Origin: an uncultured Kangiella sp.
GTDB lineage: Bacteria; Pseudomonadota; Gammaproteobacteria; Enterobacterales; Kangiellaceae
Direction of reading: 5' to 3'
Assembly (NCBI GenBank): GCA_947503345.1
Contig: CANNCW010000001.1
Location: forward strand, 496,001 to 560,000
DNA: 64,000 nt
In this document: piece after piece, positions 54,935-63,631 of the stretch
Numbering within the stretch: position 1 is the stretch's first letter
Layout: each line of letters opens with the position of its first letter
The notes under the pieces: generated by a model
What the model was told of the DNA's origin: nothing
The model's database searches: none
Seen by the model: only the letters and a program-made list of their open reading frames with translations
Translations under genes and position numbers: made by a program

Positions 54935-56308
54935 TTAGAAAATCTTGCCGTCTGCAATAAATTCACCACGCAATGAATTAGGGAAAGCATCTGTAATATC
55001 CACTTCAATAAATTTACCAATAACCGAGTGTGGCCCTTGGAAATTAACAATACGATTATTTTCTGTGCGCGCTCGAAGCTCCATAGGGTCTTTCTTTGAT
55101 GGTCCCTCTACCAAAACCGTTTGGCGAGTGCCAACCATGTTGCGGCTAATCGAAAATGCTTGTTGGTTAATACGTTGTTGTAGCAAGCTTAAACGTTGTT
55201 TTTTAGTTTCTTCCGGCGTGTCATCCACTAAATCTGAAGCTGGCGTGCCAGGACGCGCGCTATAAATAAAGCTAAATGAATGGTCATAACCAATATCCGC
55301 AATTAAATTCATAGTGTCTTCAAAATCTTTATCCGTTTCCCCTGGGAAACCAATAATAAAATCAGAAGACATCGAAATTTGCGGACGGATAGCTCTTAAC
55401 TTACGAATTTTAGATTTGTATTCTAATGCGGTATGACCACGTTTCATCATGGCCAAAACGCGATCCGAACCCGATTGCACCGGTAAATGCAAATGACTCA
55501 CTAATTCAGGGACATCGGCATAAACGTCAATTAAACGCTGAGAAAATTCCACAGGGTGCGAAGTGGTATAACGAATACGGTCAATACCATCAATCGCTGC
55601 CACATAAGTGATCAACTCTGCTAAATCTGCTTTATGTCCTTCGTGAGTAATACCACGGTAAGCATTAACGTTTTGACCCAACAAATTAATTTCACGAACG
55701 CCTTGCTCAGACAGCTGGGCACATTCCGCTAAAACATCATCAAACGGACGGCTCACTTCTTCGCCGCGTGTATAAGGCACTACGCAGAACGAACAATATT
55801 TTGAACAACCTTCCATTACAGAAACAAAAGCTGTTGGGCCTTCAGCACGCGGCTCTGGCAAACGATCGAATTTTTCGATTTCTGGGAAGCTGATATCTAA
55901 AACAACTTTCTTCTGACCAGAAGCTTGTTGAATCATTTCTGGTAAACGGTGCAAAGTTTGTGGGCCAAAAATCACATCCACATAAGGCGCTCTTTGGCGG
56001 ATCACTTTACCTTCTTGCGAAGCAACACAACCACCAACACCAATAATCAAATCTGGCTTGCTATCTTTAAGATTTTTCCATTGGCCTAATTGTGAAAATA
56101 CTTTCTCTTGCGCTTTCTCACGAATTGAACAAGTATTCAAAAGGATCACATCAGCTTCTTCCGCACTAGCAGCCGCTTCCAAACCGTGAGTTTTGTTAAG
56201 AAGATCAGACATACGAGATGAATCATATTCATTCATCTGACAACCCCAGGTTTTAATAAATAACTTTTTAGTCGCTTGCTCTGCTGGCTGGACAACAACT
56301 TCGCTCAT
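54935..56308 (-). CDS. miaB: tRNA-2-methylthio-N6-dimethylallyladenosine synthase
   Basis: Radical-SAM methylthiotransferase modifying A37 of tRNA. The N-terminal cluster ligands are C23, C60 and C94; the radical-SAM cluster is C168, C172 and C175 in [14 protein letters not shown] domain closes the protein ([20 protein letters not shown]). The length of 457 residues is usual. It is the first gene of the miaB-ybeZ-ybeY-corC-lnt run. Confidence 0.97.
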   Translation of the reverse strand: MSEVVVQPAEQATKKLFIKTWGCQMNEYDSSRMSDLLNKTHGLEAAASAEEADVILLNTCSIREKAQEKVFSQLGQWKNLKDSKPDLIIGVGGCVASQEGKVIRQRAPYVDVIFGPQTLHRLPEMIQQASGQKKVVLDISFPEIEKFDRLPEPRAEGPTAFVSVMEGCSKYCSFCVVPYTRGEEVSRPFDDVLAECAQLSEQGVREINLLGQNVNAYRGITHEGHKADLAELITYVAAIDGIDRIRYTTSHPVEFSQRLIDVYADVPELVSHLHLPVQSGSDRVLAMMKRGHTALEYKSKIRKLRAIRPQISMSSDFIIGFPGETDKDFEDTMNLIADIGYDHSFSFIYSARPGTPASDLVDDTPEETKKQRLSLLQQRINQQAFSISRNMVGTRQTVLVEGPSKKDPMELRARTENNRIVNFQGPHSVIGKFIEVDITDAFPNSLRGEFIADGKIF

Positions 56309-56553
56309 GAATCTACCAATTCGTATAAAATCTTAAAAAGGGCGCGAATTATAGCTCAAACCACCATTTACCGCCATATTTGCACGATTATTTTTTGAAC
56401 AATTTGCCAACAAGCTTGGTAACTTAAAACCTAGCCAGATTTCGCCATATTTGGCATTTTTGCATCATATTTCCCAACGAATTCAGCCATAACTGCTTGC
56501 TTTAATAAGCATCAAGCAAAGCAATTATCAAACTTACTGAATTGGAGAATATT

Positions 56554-57081
56554 ATGAAACTATCAAACTTAATGATTTCAGGCCTAGCATTATCACTGGC
56601 TTTAGTCGCAACCCCATCAATGGCCAAGAAAAAGCCATCATTAAACAAGTTAGCTGAACAAAAAGAAGCTGTTGTGATGGAGCAAGTTGGTCATATCAAT
56701 TATGCCGAAAATGACGCCAGCAAACGTCAAGTCGCTAGTGCAACCACCATTGTTACCCGCATTTACAAAAATAAAGCCGTAGTTGAAGTTAGCCAGGCCT
56801 TTGCTAATAATTCAAAGCAGGCGATAAATGGTGAATATTTCTTCCCATTACCATACAACAGCCACCTTCTGAATTTTCAGATCAGCACCGATTTTCAAGC
56901 CAGCGATGAGATGCCTAATACCACGGTAACTTTACTTGAAAACGATCAGCTTAAAGTTCGTTATGGCTATGAATTAATTGATGATTCACCGCACCACGCT
57001 AGTGTGATGGGTTTTCCTGCAAAAGCTAATTCACCATTAATTCAATTAAACGCTAACCAAGAGCTGGTTGCTAAGAAATAA
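56554..57081 (+). CDS. Exported VIT-like domain protein (short)
   Basis: A 175-residue exported protein (signal peptide ending at SMA-KK). The segment SATTIVTRIYKNKAVVEVSQ followed by NSKQAINGEYFFPLPYNSHL has the pattern of a VIT domain (as in inter-alpha-trypsin inhibitor and marine sortase-target proteins), but the VWA domain that normally follows is missing. It may be a solitary VIT protein or a truncated remnant. The ATG at 56554 has GGAG upstream; the TTG at 56542 is not needed. No sortase gene is nearby in the window. Confidence 0.7.
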   Translation: MKLSNLMISGLALSLALVATPSMAKKKPSLNKLAEQKEAVVMEQVGHINYAENDASKRQVASATTIVTRIYKNKAVVEVSQAFANNSKQAINGEYFFPLPYNSHLLNFQISTDFQASDEMPNTTVTLLENDQLKVRYGYELIDDSPHHASVMGFPAKANSPLIQLNANQELVAKK

Positions 57082-57141
57082 GTTTAAAGAACGATTTCCC
57101 CAAATCACAAGGAAGTGAATATTTATTTCAAGGAACCTTTA

Positions 57142-57212
57142 CTCTCGGCCAGTGGTTACTCCTAAGTAAGTTATAACCAAACCTCCCCACTGGTACGAGA
57201 GCCCATTTTTTA
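57142..57212 (+). terminator. Long-stem terminator-like hairpin downstream of the VIT-like gene
   Basis: CTCTCG and CCAGTGG (57142-57155) pair with CCACTGG and CGAGAG (57187-57201), with a small internal bulge; the loop contains a further GGTTA...TAACC pairing. ATTTTTTATTT follows. It is larger than a normal terminator and could be a structured RNA end. Confidence 0.65.
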
Positions 57213-57608
57213 TTTCTTTGTCGCTAACTTTGCACCCAATAAAGCCATTGGTACCGTCAAAATTACGCTAGTAATCATAAACCACACAGGGTGTGGAATG
57301 GCGAAAATAGTCATTATTACGCCTAGCAATAAAAATATTCCGCATATTAATCCAAGTTTGATGTGATTAACTTTTCCGACCTTGGTACTAACAAAGCCTG
57401 CCACCAGTGCCCCTAATAAATAACCTATCAGTACGGACAATATGGCTCCTACTGGCGCTGTTTTAATATATTCGGCAACCACCGCAGGATCTTTCATGTC
57501 TAGTCCTTCAGGTACTGGATAGATGCTGTGTCCTAACATTTGAATTAATGAAATGACCAAGACTCCAGCCAAGATCCCAACGATTACCCCAATAATTGAA
57601 CGTCCCAT
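57210..57608 (-). CDS. Four-helix membrane protein of unknown function
   Basis: A 132-residue hydrophobic protein with four membrane segments (about 8-27, 50-72, 82-104 and 107-127) and short polar loops. No family was recognised with certainty; the size and layout are those of many small inner-membrane proteins. It starts 3 bp downstream of the preceding secreted protein gene, so the two form an operon. Confidence 0.8.
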   Translation of the reverse strand: MGRSIIGVIVGILAGVLVISLIQMLGHSIYPVPEGLDMKDPAVVAEYIKTAPVGAILSVLIGYLLGALVAGFVSTKVGKVNHIKLGLICGIFLLLGVIMTIFAIPHPVWFMITSVILTVPMALLGAKLATKK

Positions 57609-57611
57609 GAG

Positions 57612-58130
57612 TTACTCCTCTTCTAATGCTTTCTTTTTATATAAACCATCAAACGCGGTTTGCCAAGTTTTACCGGAATCGGTACTGGTTTCCCAGTGCT
57701 GTCTCACATGAATTTGAGCACCCTCTTTTGTTGGCGTCCAACTAATACGATTCATAACTTCGCCATTTTGTCCTTGAGTTACTCCACTCATCACCATGGC
57801 ACCGTCTGTCAAGCCGCCATCAAGTTGCAATAAAGTACCGCCAATATCCACCCAAGTTTGGTGCCATTGACCACTGGTTTGATCATAAATGTTAAAGCTA
57901 TGACCACGATAGCCAGTCGTACTTTCCCATGACTCTTTTAGTGAACAACCATTAAGAATTTTCTCAATTTTATTCTCGCCAACTTTTTGGCCTTGTGGAT
58001 TAAACACTTCCCATTCACCTAACCAGAAATCAAATTGGCGATACTCTTCTGCTGAACATGGAACAGGTTGCTGTGCTGAATTTGCTTGGCAAGCTATTGC
58101 CACCAATAAAACAAATAATAACTTTTTCAT
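57612..58130 (-). CDS. Secreted DUF1579-like protein
   Basis: A 172-residue exported protein with a signal peptide ending at ANSA-QQ. The segment FDFWLGEWEVFNPQG followed by KESWESTTGYRGHSFNIYD, GQWHQTWVD and a series of short beta-strands fits the small beta-barrel DUF1579-type proteins with a lipocalin-like shape. Function unknown. It is co-transcribed with the following membrane protein. Confidence 0.75.
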   Translation of the reverse strand: MKKLLFVLLVAIACQANSAQQPVPCSAEEYRQFDFWLGEWEVFNPQGQKVGENKIEKILNGCSLKESWESTTGYRGHSFNIYDQTSGQWHQTWVDIGGTLLQLDGGLTDGAMVMSGVTQGQNGEVMNRISWTPTKEGAQIHVRQHWETSTDSGKTWQTAFDGLYKKKALEEE

Positions 58131-58576
58131 GACTTTTTACAGTTTCCCCATAAATTTATACAGAATTACCTTACTAAAAGAGATTATATTCTGGAAATTA
58201 GCTTTGTAAGGAATTATTTTCATAGATTAATACGAAAGTTTAATTAGGCATGTAATTATTTGAACAAACGTCGATACAAGCTGTTATGTGGCAGTCACAT
58301 AAGATACTATTTAACCCAAGATATTGGGTTCGATTCGTGCATCTAACACTTGATCGTGTATCCAAGCAAAAATTCGCTGTAAAAATTTCAGACAATCAAA
58401 AAAAGTTTTTTTCTCTTGACAACCCCCAAAGCCAGGAAGCTCAAGGCATTGCGCTTATTACCTGTAATATCAACATTTTATCCACAGAAATTACGTTAGA
58501 AAGACACTTGCCAAGGTATTTAAAACTCACTATCTTGTACTTGTTCTTTTTATAATCATTTGTTTATAAAGAGAAT
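58131..58576. other. Intergenic stretch without a recognised gene
   Basis: A 446-bp A+T-rich stretch. One frame of 89 codons (58286-58555) has no good ribosome binding site and reads like random sequence. No tRNA, repeat or promoter could be supported. Confidence 0.6.
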
Positions 58577-58580
58577 AAAA

Positions 58581-58607
58581 AAAGGGACGAATTGTAGTCG
58601 TCCCTTT
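58581..58607 (-). terminator. Intrinsic terminator (minus strand)
   Basis: AAAGGGACGA and TCGTCCCTTT form a 10-bp stem with loop ATTGTAG. On the minus strand it is followed by T-rich sequence (total T7). It lies downstream, in that direction, of the structured region at 58614-58694; no minus-strand gene precedes it. Confidence 0.85.
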
Positions 58608-58613
58608 AGGCGG

Positions 58614-58694
58614 TAGACAGCTCAATAATGATTGTCCCCTAGTAGAATGACAATCCTAGACCTAAGATATCTAAAAGTCAATTGAGCCTGTCTA
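58614..58694. ncRNA. Structured RNA candidate (junction of hairpins)
   Basis: The outer arms TAGACAGCTCAAT (58614-58626) and ATTGAGCCTGTCTA (58681-58694) pair over 13 bp with one bulge. They enclose a perfect 7-bp hairpin GATTGTC/GACAATC (58630-58655) and a short AGATATCT-centred palindrome. On the minus strand it ends in the terminator at 58581-58607, which would make an RNA of about 130 nt; on the plus strand it would be the leader of the 46-residue gene. The strand cannot be decided. Confidence 0.45.
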
Positions 58695-58705
58695 TCATTT
58701 TTGAA

Positions 58706-58719
58706 CCTCTAAAGAGGAG
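58706..58719 (+). promoter_or_regulatory. Ribosome binding site within a small hairpin
   Basis: GAGGAG (58714-58719) lies 8 bases before the ATG at 58728. The preceding CCTC pairs with GAGG and could hide it. Confidence 0.6.
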
Positions 58720-58727
58720 ATTTACTT

Positions 58728-58868
58728 ATGGCTAATAAAAAAGCCAATAAAAATGATAGTGATGAATATATATTCACTAAATTCATAACAATAAAAGGTA
58801 AAAAAATTTACCACCCAACGGGTGGTGTATTTCGAATACCTATTAGCAGACTCAAACGGAGGAAATAA
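58728..58868 (+). CDS. Small basic protein of 46 residues
   Basis: Short frame with a very good ribosome binding site. The protein begins MANKKANKNDSDEY, is lysine-rich, and contains FTKFITIKGKKIYHP and FRIPISRLKRRK. The pattern of a flexible basic start, a short beta-hairpin and a basic tail is like small conserved proteins of unknown function in gammaproteobacteria. It may bind nucleic acid, judging from its charge only. It ends in a strong terminator that starts at its stop codon. Confidence 0.75.
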   Translation: MANKKANKNDSDEYIFTKFITIKGKKIYHPTGGVFRIPISRLKRRK

Positions 58869-58870
58869 AA

Positions 58871-58895
58871 AAAGGGAGCCTAAGCTCCCTTTTTC
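58871..58895. terminator. Bidirectional intrinsic terminator
   Basis: GGGAGC, loop CTAA, GCTCCC flanked by A and T runs. It serves the 46-residue gene on the plus strand and pnp on the minus strand. Confidence 0.92.
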
Positions 58896-58912
58896 TTAAT
58901 CATACTAAATGA

Positions 58913-61054
58913 CTATTCAGCGTCAGCTTCTGGTGCTGCTTCAGCAGCTGGTGCTTCTTCTTGAACTGGTGGTTCAATCAATGCTTTCATACTTAGGCGA
59001 ACGCGACCTTGGCGATCTACTTCCAGTACTTTTACATTAACCATATCACCTTCTTTCAAGTAGTCAGTTACTTTATTCACGCGCTCGTGAGCGATTTGTG
59101 AAATATGAACTAGACCATCTTTACCAGGAGTTAATTGAACGAATGCACCGAAGTCTGCTAGGCGAACAACTTTACCTTCAAACTCCATACCCGCTTCAAT
59201 TTCCATGGTGATTAATTCGATACGCTTAATCGCTTCTGCTGAACTTTCTGCATCGCTAGAAGCAACTTTTACCGTACCATCATCTTCGATTTCAATAGTT
59301 GCGCCAGTTTCTTCTGTTAGCGCGCGAATCGTAGAACCACCTTTACCAATCACTTCAGAGATTTTGTCTTGAGGGATTTTGATAGTGGTAATACGTGGAG
59401 CATGCTCAGAAAGCTCTTCACGTGGTTTATCAATCGCTTGGTTCATTACGCTCAAGATATGCAAGCGACCACCTTTTGCTTGGTGTAATGCTTTTTGCAT
59501 AATTTCTTGAGTAATACCGTCGATTTTAATGTCCATTTGCAGTGCAGTAATACCAGCTTCAGTACCTGCTACTTTAAAGTCCATATCGCCTAAGTGATCT
59601 TCATCACCTAAGATGTCAGAAAGAACTACGAACTTGTCGCCTTCTTTCACTAAGCCCATAGCGATACCCGCAACTGGCGCTTTCATTGGAACGCCCGCAT
59701 CCATCAATGCTAATGAAGTACCACAAACAGAAGCCATTGAGCTAGAACCGTTTGATTCAGTAATTTCTGAAACCACACGAATTGTGTACGGGAACTCTTC
59801 GATAGTTGGAGCCATCGCAGCCACACCACGTTTTGCTAAACGACCATGACCGATTTCACGACGCTTTGGTGAGCCCATAAAGCCCGTTTCACCTACACAG
59901 TATGGAGGGAAGTTATAGTGCAATAAGAAGTAGTCTTTTGACTCGCCCATGATGCTGTCTTTGATTTGTGCATCACGTTGAGTACCTAAAGTTGCTACTA
60001 CTAAAGCTTGCGTTTCGCCACGCGTAAAGATTGCAGAACCGTGAGTTCTTGGTAATACACCCGTACGGATGTCTAGCATACGAACCATGTCTGGCTCACG
60101 ACCATCGATACGTGGAGAACCGTTAATAATACGAGAACGAACCACTTCTTTTTCAATCGAGTGGAACATATCTTTAACGTCACCAGCTTCTGGTTGGCCT
60201 TCTTCTTCGCCCGCTAACGCTTCAACTGCGGCATCTGAAAGCTCGTGAACTTTTGCATAACGCTCAGCTTTATCAGCGATTTGGTAAGCTTCTTCGATAG
60301 CTGCGAAAGAATGACCTTTCACTGCGTCATAAAGTGCAACGTCTTTTTCTGGTGCAGCCCAATCCCACTTGTCTTTTGCTGCTTCTGCGGCAAATTCTTC
60401 GATCGCTTTAATGGCACGCTTTGATTCTTCGTGGCCAAACATCACAGCGCCAAGCATGATGTTTTCTTCTAATTCTTGCGCTTCTGACTCAACCATCAAT
60501 ACCGCGTCATTAGTACCAGCAACCATAAGATCTAACTTAGATTCGCCTAACTGAGTAACAGTTGGGTTAAGTACATAGTTTCCATCGATATAACCAACTT
60601 GTGCTGCGCCTACTGGGCCAGCAAAAGGGATGCCAGAGATTTCTAGTGCCGCAGATGCGCCAATCATAGCAATCACTTCAGTCGGAATGTCTTGGTTGAT
60701 AGATACGATAGTGATAACCACTTGAACTTCGTTCATGAACCCTTCTGGGAATAATGGACGAAGTGGACGGTCGATTAAACGAGCGATTAAAGTCTCTTCA
60801 TCAGAAGGACGCGCTTCACGCTTTAAGAATCCGCCAGGGATCTTACCAGCAGCGTAAGTTTTCTCGGTGTAATTTACCGTTAATGGGAAGAAACTTTGAC
60901 CTGGGTTAACGTCTTTTTTGCCAACCACTGAAACGAATGCAGTAGTTCCTTCACAATCAATCATAACTGCGCCAGATGCTTGTCTTGCTACTCGGCCAGT
61001 TTCCATAGTGACGGTGCGACCGCCGTACTCAAAAGATTTTTTTATATAATCCAC
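58913..61054 (-). CDS. pnp: Polyribonucleotide nucleotidyltransferase
   Basis: 3'-5' phosphorolytic exoribonuclease of the degradosome. Two RNase PH-like domains (with [13 protein letters not shown] and [22 protein letters not shown]), a KH domain ([18 protein letters not shown]) and a C-terminal S1 domain ([20 protein letters not shown]) are in order. A short acidic/Ala-rich tail ends the protein. The length of 713 residues is usual. rpsO lies upstream with a terminator between, as in E. coli. Confidence 0.97.
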   Translation of the reverse strand: MDYIKKSFEYGGRTVTMETGRVARQASGAVMIDCEGTTAFVSVVGKKDVNPGQSFFPLTVNYTEKTYAAGKIPGGFLKREARPSDEETLIARLIDRPLRPLFPEGFMNEVQVVITIVSINQDIPTEVIAMIGASAALEISGIPFAGPVGAAQVGYIDGNYVLNPTVTQLGESKLDLMVAGTNDAVLMVESEAQELEENIMLGAVMFGHEESKRAIKAIEEFAAEAAKDKWDWAAPEKDVALYDAVKGHSFAAIEEAYQIADKAERYAKVHELSDAAVEALAGEEEGQPEAGDVKDMFHSIEKEVVRSRIINGSPRIDGREPDMVRMLDIRTGVLPRTHGSAIFTRGETQALVVATLGTQRDAQIKDSIMGESKDYFLLHYNFPPYCVGETGFMGSPKRREIGHGRLAKRGVAAMAPTIEEFPYTIRVVSEITESNGSSSMASVCGTSLALMDAGVPMKAPVAGIAMGLVKEGDKFVVLSDILGDEDHLGDMDFKVAGTEAGITALQMDIKIDGITQEIMQKALHQAKGGRLHILSVMNQAIDKPREELSEHAPRITTIKIPQDKISEVIGKGGSTIRALTEETGATIEIEDDGTVKVASSDAESSAEAIKRIELITMEIEAGMEFEGKVVRLADFGAFVQLTPGKDGLVHISQIAHERVNKVTDYLKEGDMVNVKVLEVDRQGRVRLSMKALIEPPVQEEAPAAEAAPEADAE

Positions 61055-61160
61055 AATATTTTCCTATATTTTAATTACTAGAGTCTTACGACCCCCTTTC
61101 AGAACCTATTTCGTCCGAAAGTATTTTTTTCATAACACCCTTACAGATGCCATAAACAAA

Positions 61161-61182
61161 AAAGGGGCTAGAAGCCCCTTTT
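61161..61182 (-). terminator. Intrinsic terminator between rpsO and pnp
   Basis: GGGGCT, loop TCT on the minus strand, AGCCCC with a following run of T. In E. coli the rpsO-pnp gap also carries a partial terminator. Confidence 0.88.
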
Positions 61183-61188
61183 TATTCT

Positions 61189-61458
61189 TTAGCGACGTAG
61201 ACCTAATTTCTTAATTAAATCTGCGTAACGCGAATTATCTTTACGCTTTAAGTAGTCAAGCAACTTACGACGTTGGCTAACCATGCGTAATAAACCACGA
61301 CGTGAATGGTGGTCATGTTTGTGTGCTTTAAAGTGGCCTTGCAAATGGTTGATTTGCGCCGTTAATAAAGCAACTTGTACTTCAGGTGAACCTGTATCGC
61401 CTTCAGCACGAGCGTGTTCTTTTACAATTTCAGCTTTCGCTTCTGCACTTAGTGACAT
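61189..61458 (-). CDS. rpsO: 30S ribosomal protein S15
   Basis: Primary binding protein of the central 16S rRNA domain. The start at 61458 gives the usual 89 residues, beginning [18 protein letters not shown] and ending LIKKLGLRR, with GGAG upstream. The longer frame to 61521 adds an unrelated N-terminus. [19 protein letters not shown] is the family core. Unlike E. coli, truB is separated from it by a hydrolase gene. Confidence 0.97.
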   Translation of the reverse strand: MSLSAEAKAEIVKEHARAEGDTGSPEVQVALLTAQINHLQGHFKAHKHDHHSRRGLLRMVSQRRKLLDYLKRKDNSRYADLIKKLGLRR

Positions 61459-61607
61459 ATCTCTACTCCAAAATGTTTGAGTCTTTAATAATACTGACTG
61501 GCCAATCACTAATTCAGCCAATCAAACGAAGTCGCGATTTTACCTAGCTTTTAGAGCTACCACAAGCCCTAAAAACCTTGAAATACGAGTATTTGGGGAT
61601 ATTTTGC

Positions 61608-62210
61608 TTAATTTACTGCTCGATGGCTTTCCGTTTGAGTAATATCGACCACATCCGCCATATTTTCTAGGTTTGTTTCTATGCTTTTAGTTGCGCTAAT
61701 GAAGCATTCACGCAAAAACTGTTCAAAGCAAGATTCAGTCTCAGGTAGCTTTTCACGTAAGCGATGACCACCTGAGAAAACGTGCAAGTTGGCATTAGCA
61801 GATTTAGCGAAACGAATAACATTCTGCACCGGAACAATATCATCATCCCAACCATGTACAACCGTTGTTGGACAAGTTAACTTTTCAACTTCCGCTTCGG
61901 CGTAACCATCCATGTACAGTGCTGGCGAGATTAAAAATACGCCTTGTGGGTTATGGGATAAAGCTGAAACTGCAGAAACATAACCGCCCATACTGGTACC
62001 TACCAAAACATAAGGACGATTTAATTCTTCTAAATAACGATCAAGCTTATTTACACGTTCATGAGTGGGTAAACGGCGATAATCTAAAGATTCCACGTCA
62101 TAACCCAAGCGTGTTGCGATCTGAGATAGGGATTTAATACGACTTCCATTAGGGCCAGAAACTTTGCCGTGCGAAAAAATCACTAATGGTTTCATTGCAT
62201 CATTCTGCAT
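61608..62210 (-). CDS. Alpha/beta hydrolase between truB and rpsO
   Basis: A 200-residue cytoplasmic serine hydrolase. IFSHGKVSGPNGSR is the oxyanion region, S73 in VGTSMGGYVSA is the nucleophile, HGWDDDIVP carries the acid and GGHRL the histidine. It resembles the UPF0227/YqiA-type esterases. The substrate is unknown. The gene is inserted into the otherwise conserved truB-rpsO neighbourhood. Confidence 0.85.
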   Translation of the reverse strand: MQNDAMKPLVIFSHGKVSGPNGSRIKSLSQIATRLGYDVESLDYRRLPTHERVNKLDRYLEELNRPYVLVGTSMGGYVSAVSALSHNPQGVFLISPALYMDGYAEAEVEKLTCPTTVVHGWDDDIVPVQNVIRFAKSANANLHVFSGGHRLREKLPETESCFEQFLRECFISATKSIETNLENMADVVDITQTESHRAVN

Positions 62211-62275
62211 AAAAACTACCTTTTAATTATCCTTGTTTTATTATTCGCTAAATCGGGGATAGCCCAATTTGGCTT

Positions 62276-63196
62276 TTAATTATCTTGTTTTAATAAACGA
62301 TGAGGGGCAACTTTGCCATCATCATCAATCTTTGCCACACCTAAAAAATCTTGGTTTGGCTCAAACAAACACACCATTCCCTCTTCTGGCGCATCTGAAA
62401 TCTGTAGTGCTTGGCCTTGTTTAATATAGTAGGCCTCGTTATCGGTTAATTCTATTTGCGGCCAGCCTTGCAACGCTTGCTCAATTGGTAACAACAACTG
62501 ATCCATTTCTAACTTAAGATCTTCCGATTTCATTTCACGTAATCGCTCCATAGAAACCGTTTCCGATAAATCAAATTGACCGACTGCGGTGCGTTCAAGC
62601 TCTAATACATGAGCGCAACAACCTAAAGTATCACCAATATCTTCGACAAGATTTCTGACATAAGTTCCCTTAGAACAATGAACATCCATTGTCACTTCAT
62701 CATCATCAAAGCTTACCAACTCCAAAGAGTAAATGGTCACTTCTCTTGCTTCTCTTTCAACTTCAATGCCTTGACGCGCTAACTTGTGTAATGGCGTGCC
62801 ATTATGTTTTAGGGCCGAATACATGGAAGGAACTTGTTTGATTTCACCACGGAACTGCTCCATGACTTCTACAAACTGTTTCTCTGTGACATTCACAGGA
62901 TGAGACTCAACCACCTCACCTTCACGATCAGAAGTTGTGGTCTTTTCACCTAACTTAGCTACAACTTGGTACTTTTTATCAGCATTTAATAGAAATTGTG
63001 AAAACTTAGTAGCTTCTCCAAAACACACAGGTAAAACACCCGTAGCAATGGGATCAAGCGCACCAGTGTGTCCCGCTTTAGCTGCAAAATACAAATACTT
63101 CGCATCTTGTAAAGCCGAATTAGAAGTCATATCAGTGGGCTTATCCAGTAATAAAATACCACTAATATCGCGACCGCGTTTACGTCTTCTTGCCAT
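62276..63196 (-). CDS. truB: tRNA pseudouridine-55 synthase
   Basis: Makes pseudouridine 55 in the T-loop of tRNAs. The catalytic aspartate D48 is in GHTGALDPIATGVLPVC. The conserved motifs GEATKF, YSALKHNGTPLHKLARQG and HCSKGTYVRNLVEDIG follow, then a C-terminal PUA-like region. The length of 306 residues is usual. It stands downstream of rbfA in the infB operon. Confidence 0.97.
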   Translation of the reverse strand: MARRRKRGRDISGILLLDKPTDMTSNSALQDAKYLYFAAKAGHTGALDPIATGVLPVCFGEATKFSQFLLNADKKYQVVAKLGEKTTTSDREGEVVESHPVNVTEKQFVEVMEQFRGEIKQVPSMYSALKHNGTPLHKLARQGIEVEREAREVTIYSLELVSFDDDEVTMDVHCSKGTYVRNLVEDIGDTLGCCAHVLELERTAVGQFDLSETVSMERLREMKSEDLKLEMDQLLLPIEQALQGWPQIELTDNEAYYIKQGQALQISDAPEEGMVCLFEPNQDFLGVAKIDDDGKVAPHRLLKQDN

Positions 63197-63219
63197 GATT
63201 ATCTTTCTAGTACTAGTGT

Positions 63220-63609
63220 TTAAGAGTCTGAATCGGAATCAGAGTGATTTGCTTCGTCAGCGGAAATTGCTTGCTCAATCAATGAAGACATTTTCTGACC
63301 TTCAGAGATCGACTTGTCATAAAAGAATCTTAAAGTTGGAACACTGCGCATACGAATAGACTTTGCTAATTGCGAACGTAAGAAACCCGCTGCATTGGAT
63401 AACACCTCAACACCAGCTTCAATTTCTTCAGCTTCTTCTTTACCCAAGAAAGTCACAAACACTTTTGCATTTTGCAGATCACTGGACACCTCTACTGCCG
63501 AAACAGTAACGATGCCCAATCTTGGATCTTTCATTTCACGCTGCAAAAGCACCGCCAAATCACGTTGGATTTGATCCGCTACTCTTGCCGCACGAGAACC
63601 AGTTGCCAT
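63220..63609 (-). CDS. rbfA: Ribosome-binding factor A
   Basis: KH-type factor for maturation of the 16S rRNA 5' end and cold adaptation. Family motifs: RVADQIQRDLAVLLQREMKD, PRLGIVTVSAVEVSSDLQNA and LRSQLAKSIRMRSVPTLRFF. The length of 129 residues is usual. It lies 22 bp after infB and 23 bp before truB. Confidence 0.97.
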   Translation of the reverse strand: MATGSRAARVADQIQRDLAVLLQREMKDPRLGIVTVSAVEVSSDLQNAKVFVTFLGKEEAEEIEAGVEVLSNAAGFLRSQLAKSIRMRSVPTLRFFYDKSISEGQKMSSLIEQAISADEANHSDSDSDS

Positions 63610-63631
63610 TAATAATTTCCTTACTACTTAA

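Noticed and set aside
58310..58345. GGTTCGATTC resembling a tRNA T-loop
   Set aside because: The flanking bases do not form a 5-bp T-stem, and no D-arm, anticodon arm or acceptor stem could be built around it.
58286..58555. 89-codon open frame on the plus strand
   Set aside because: No ribosome binding site, no recognisable domain, atypical composition, and a hydrophobic random-looking end. Treated as chance.
61459..61521. Longer N-terminus of rpsO
   Set aside because: S15 is always about 89 residues and the ATG at 61458 has its own GGAG.
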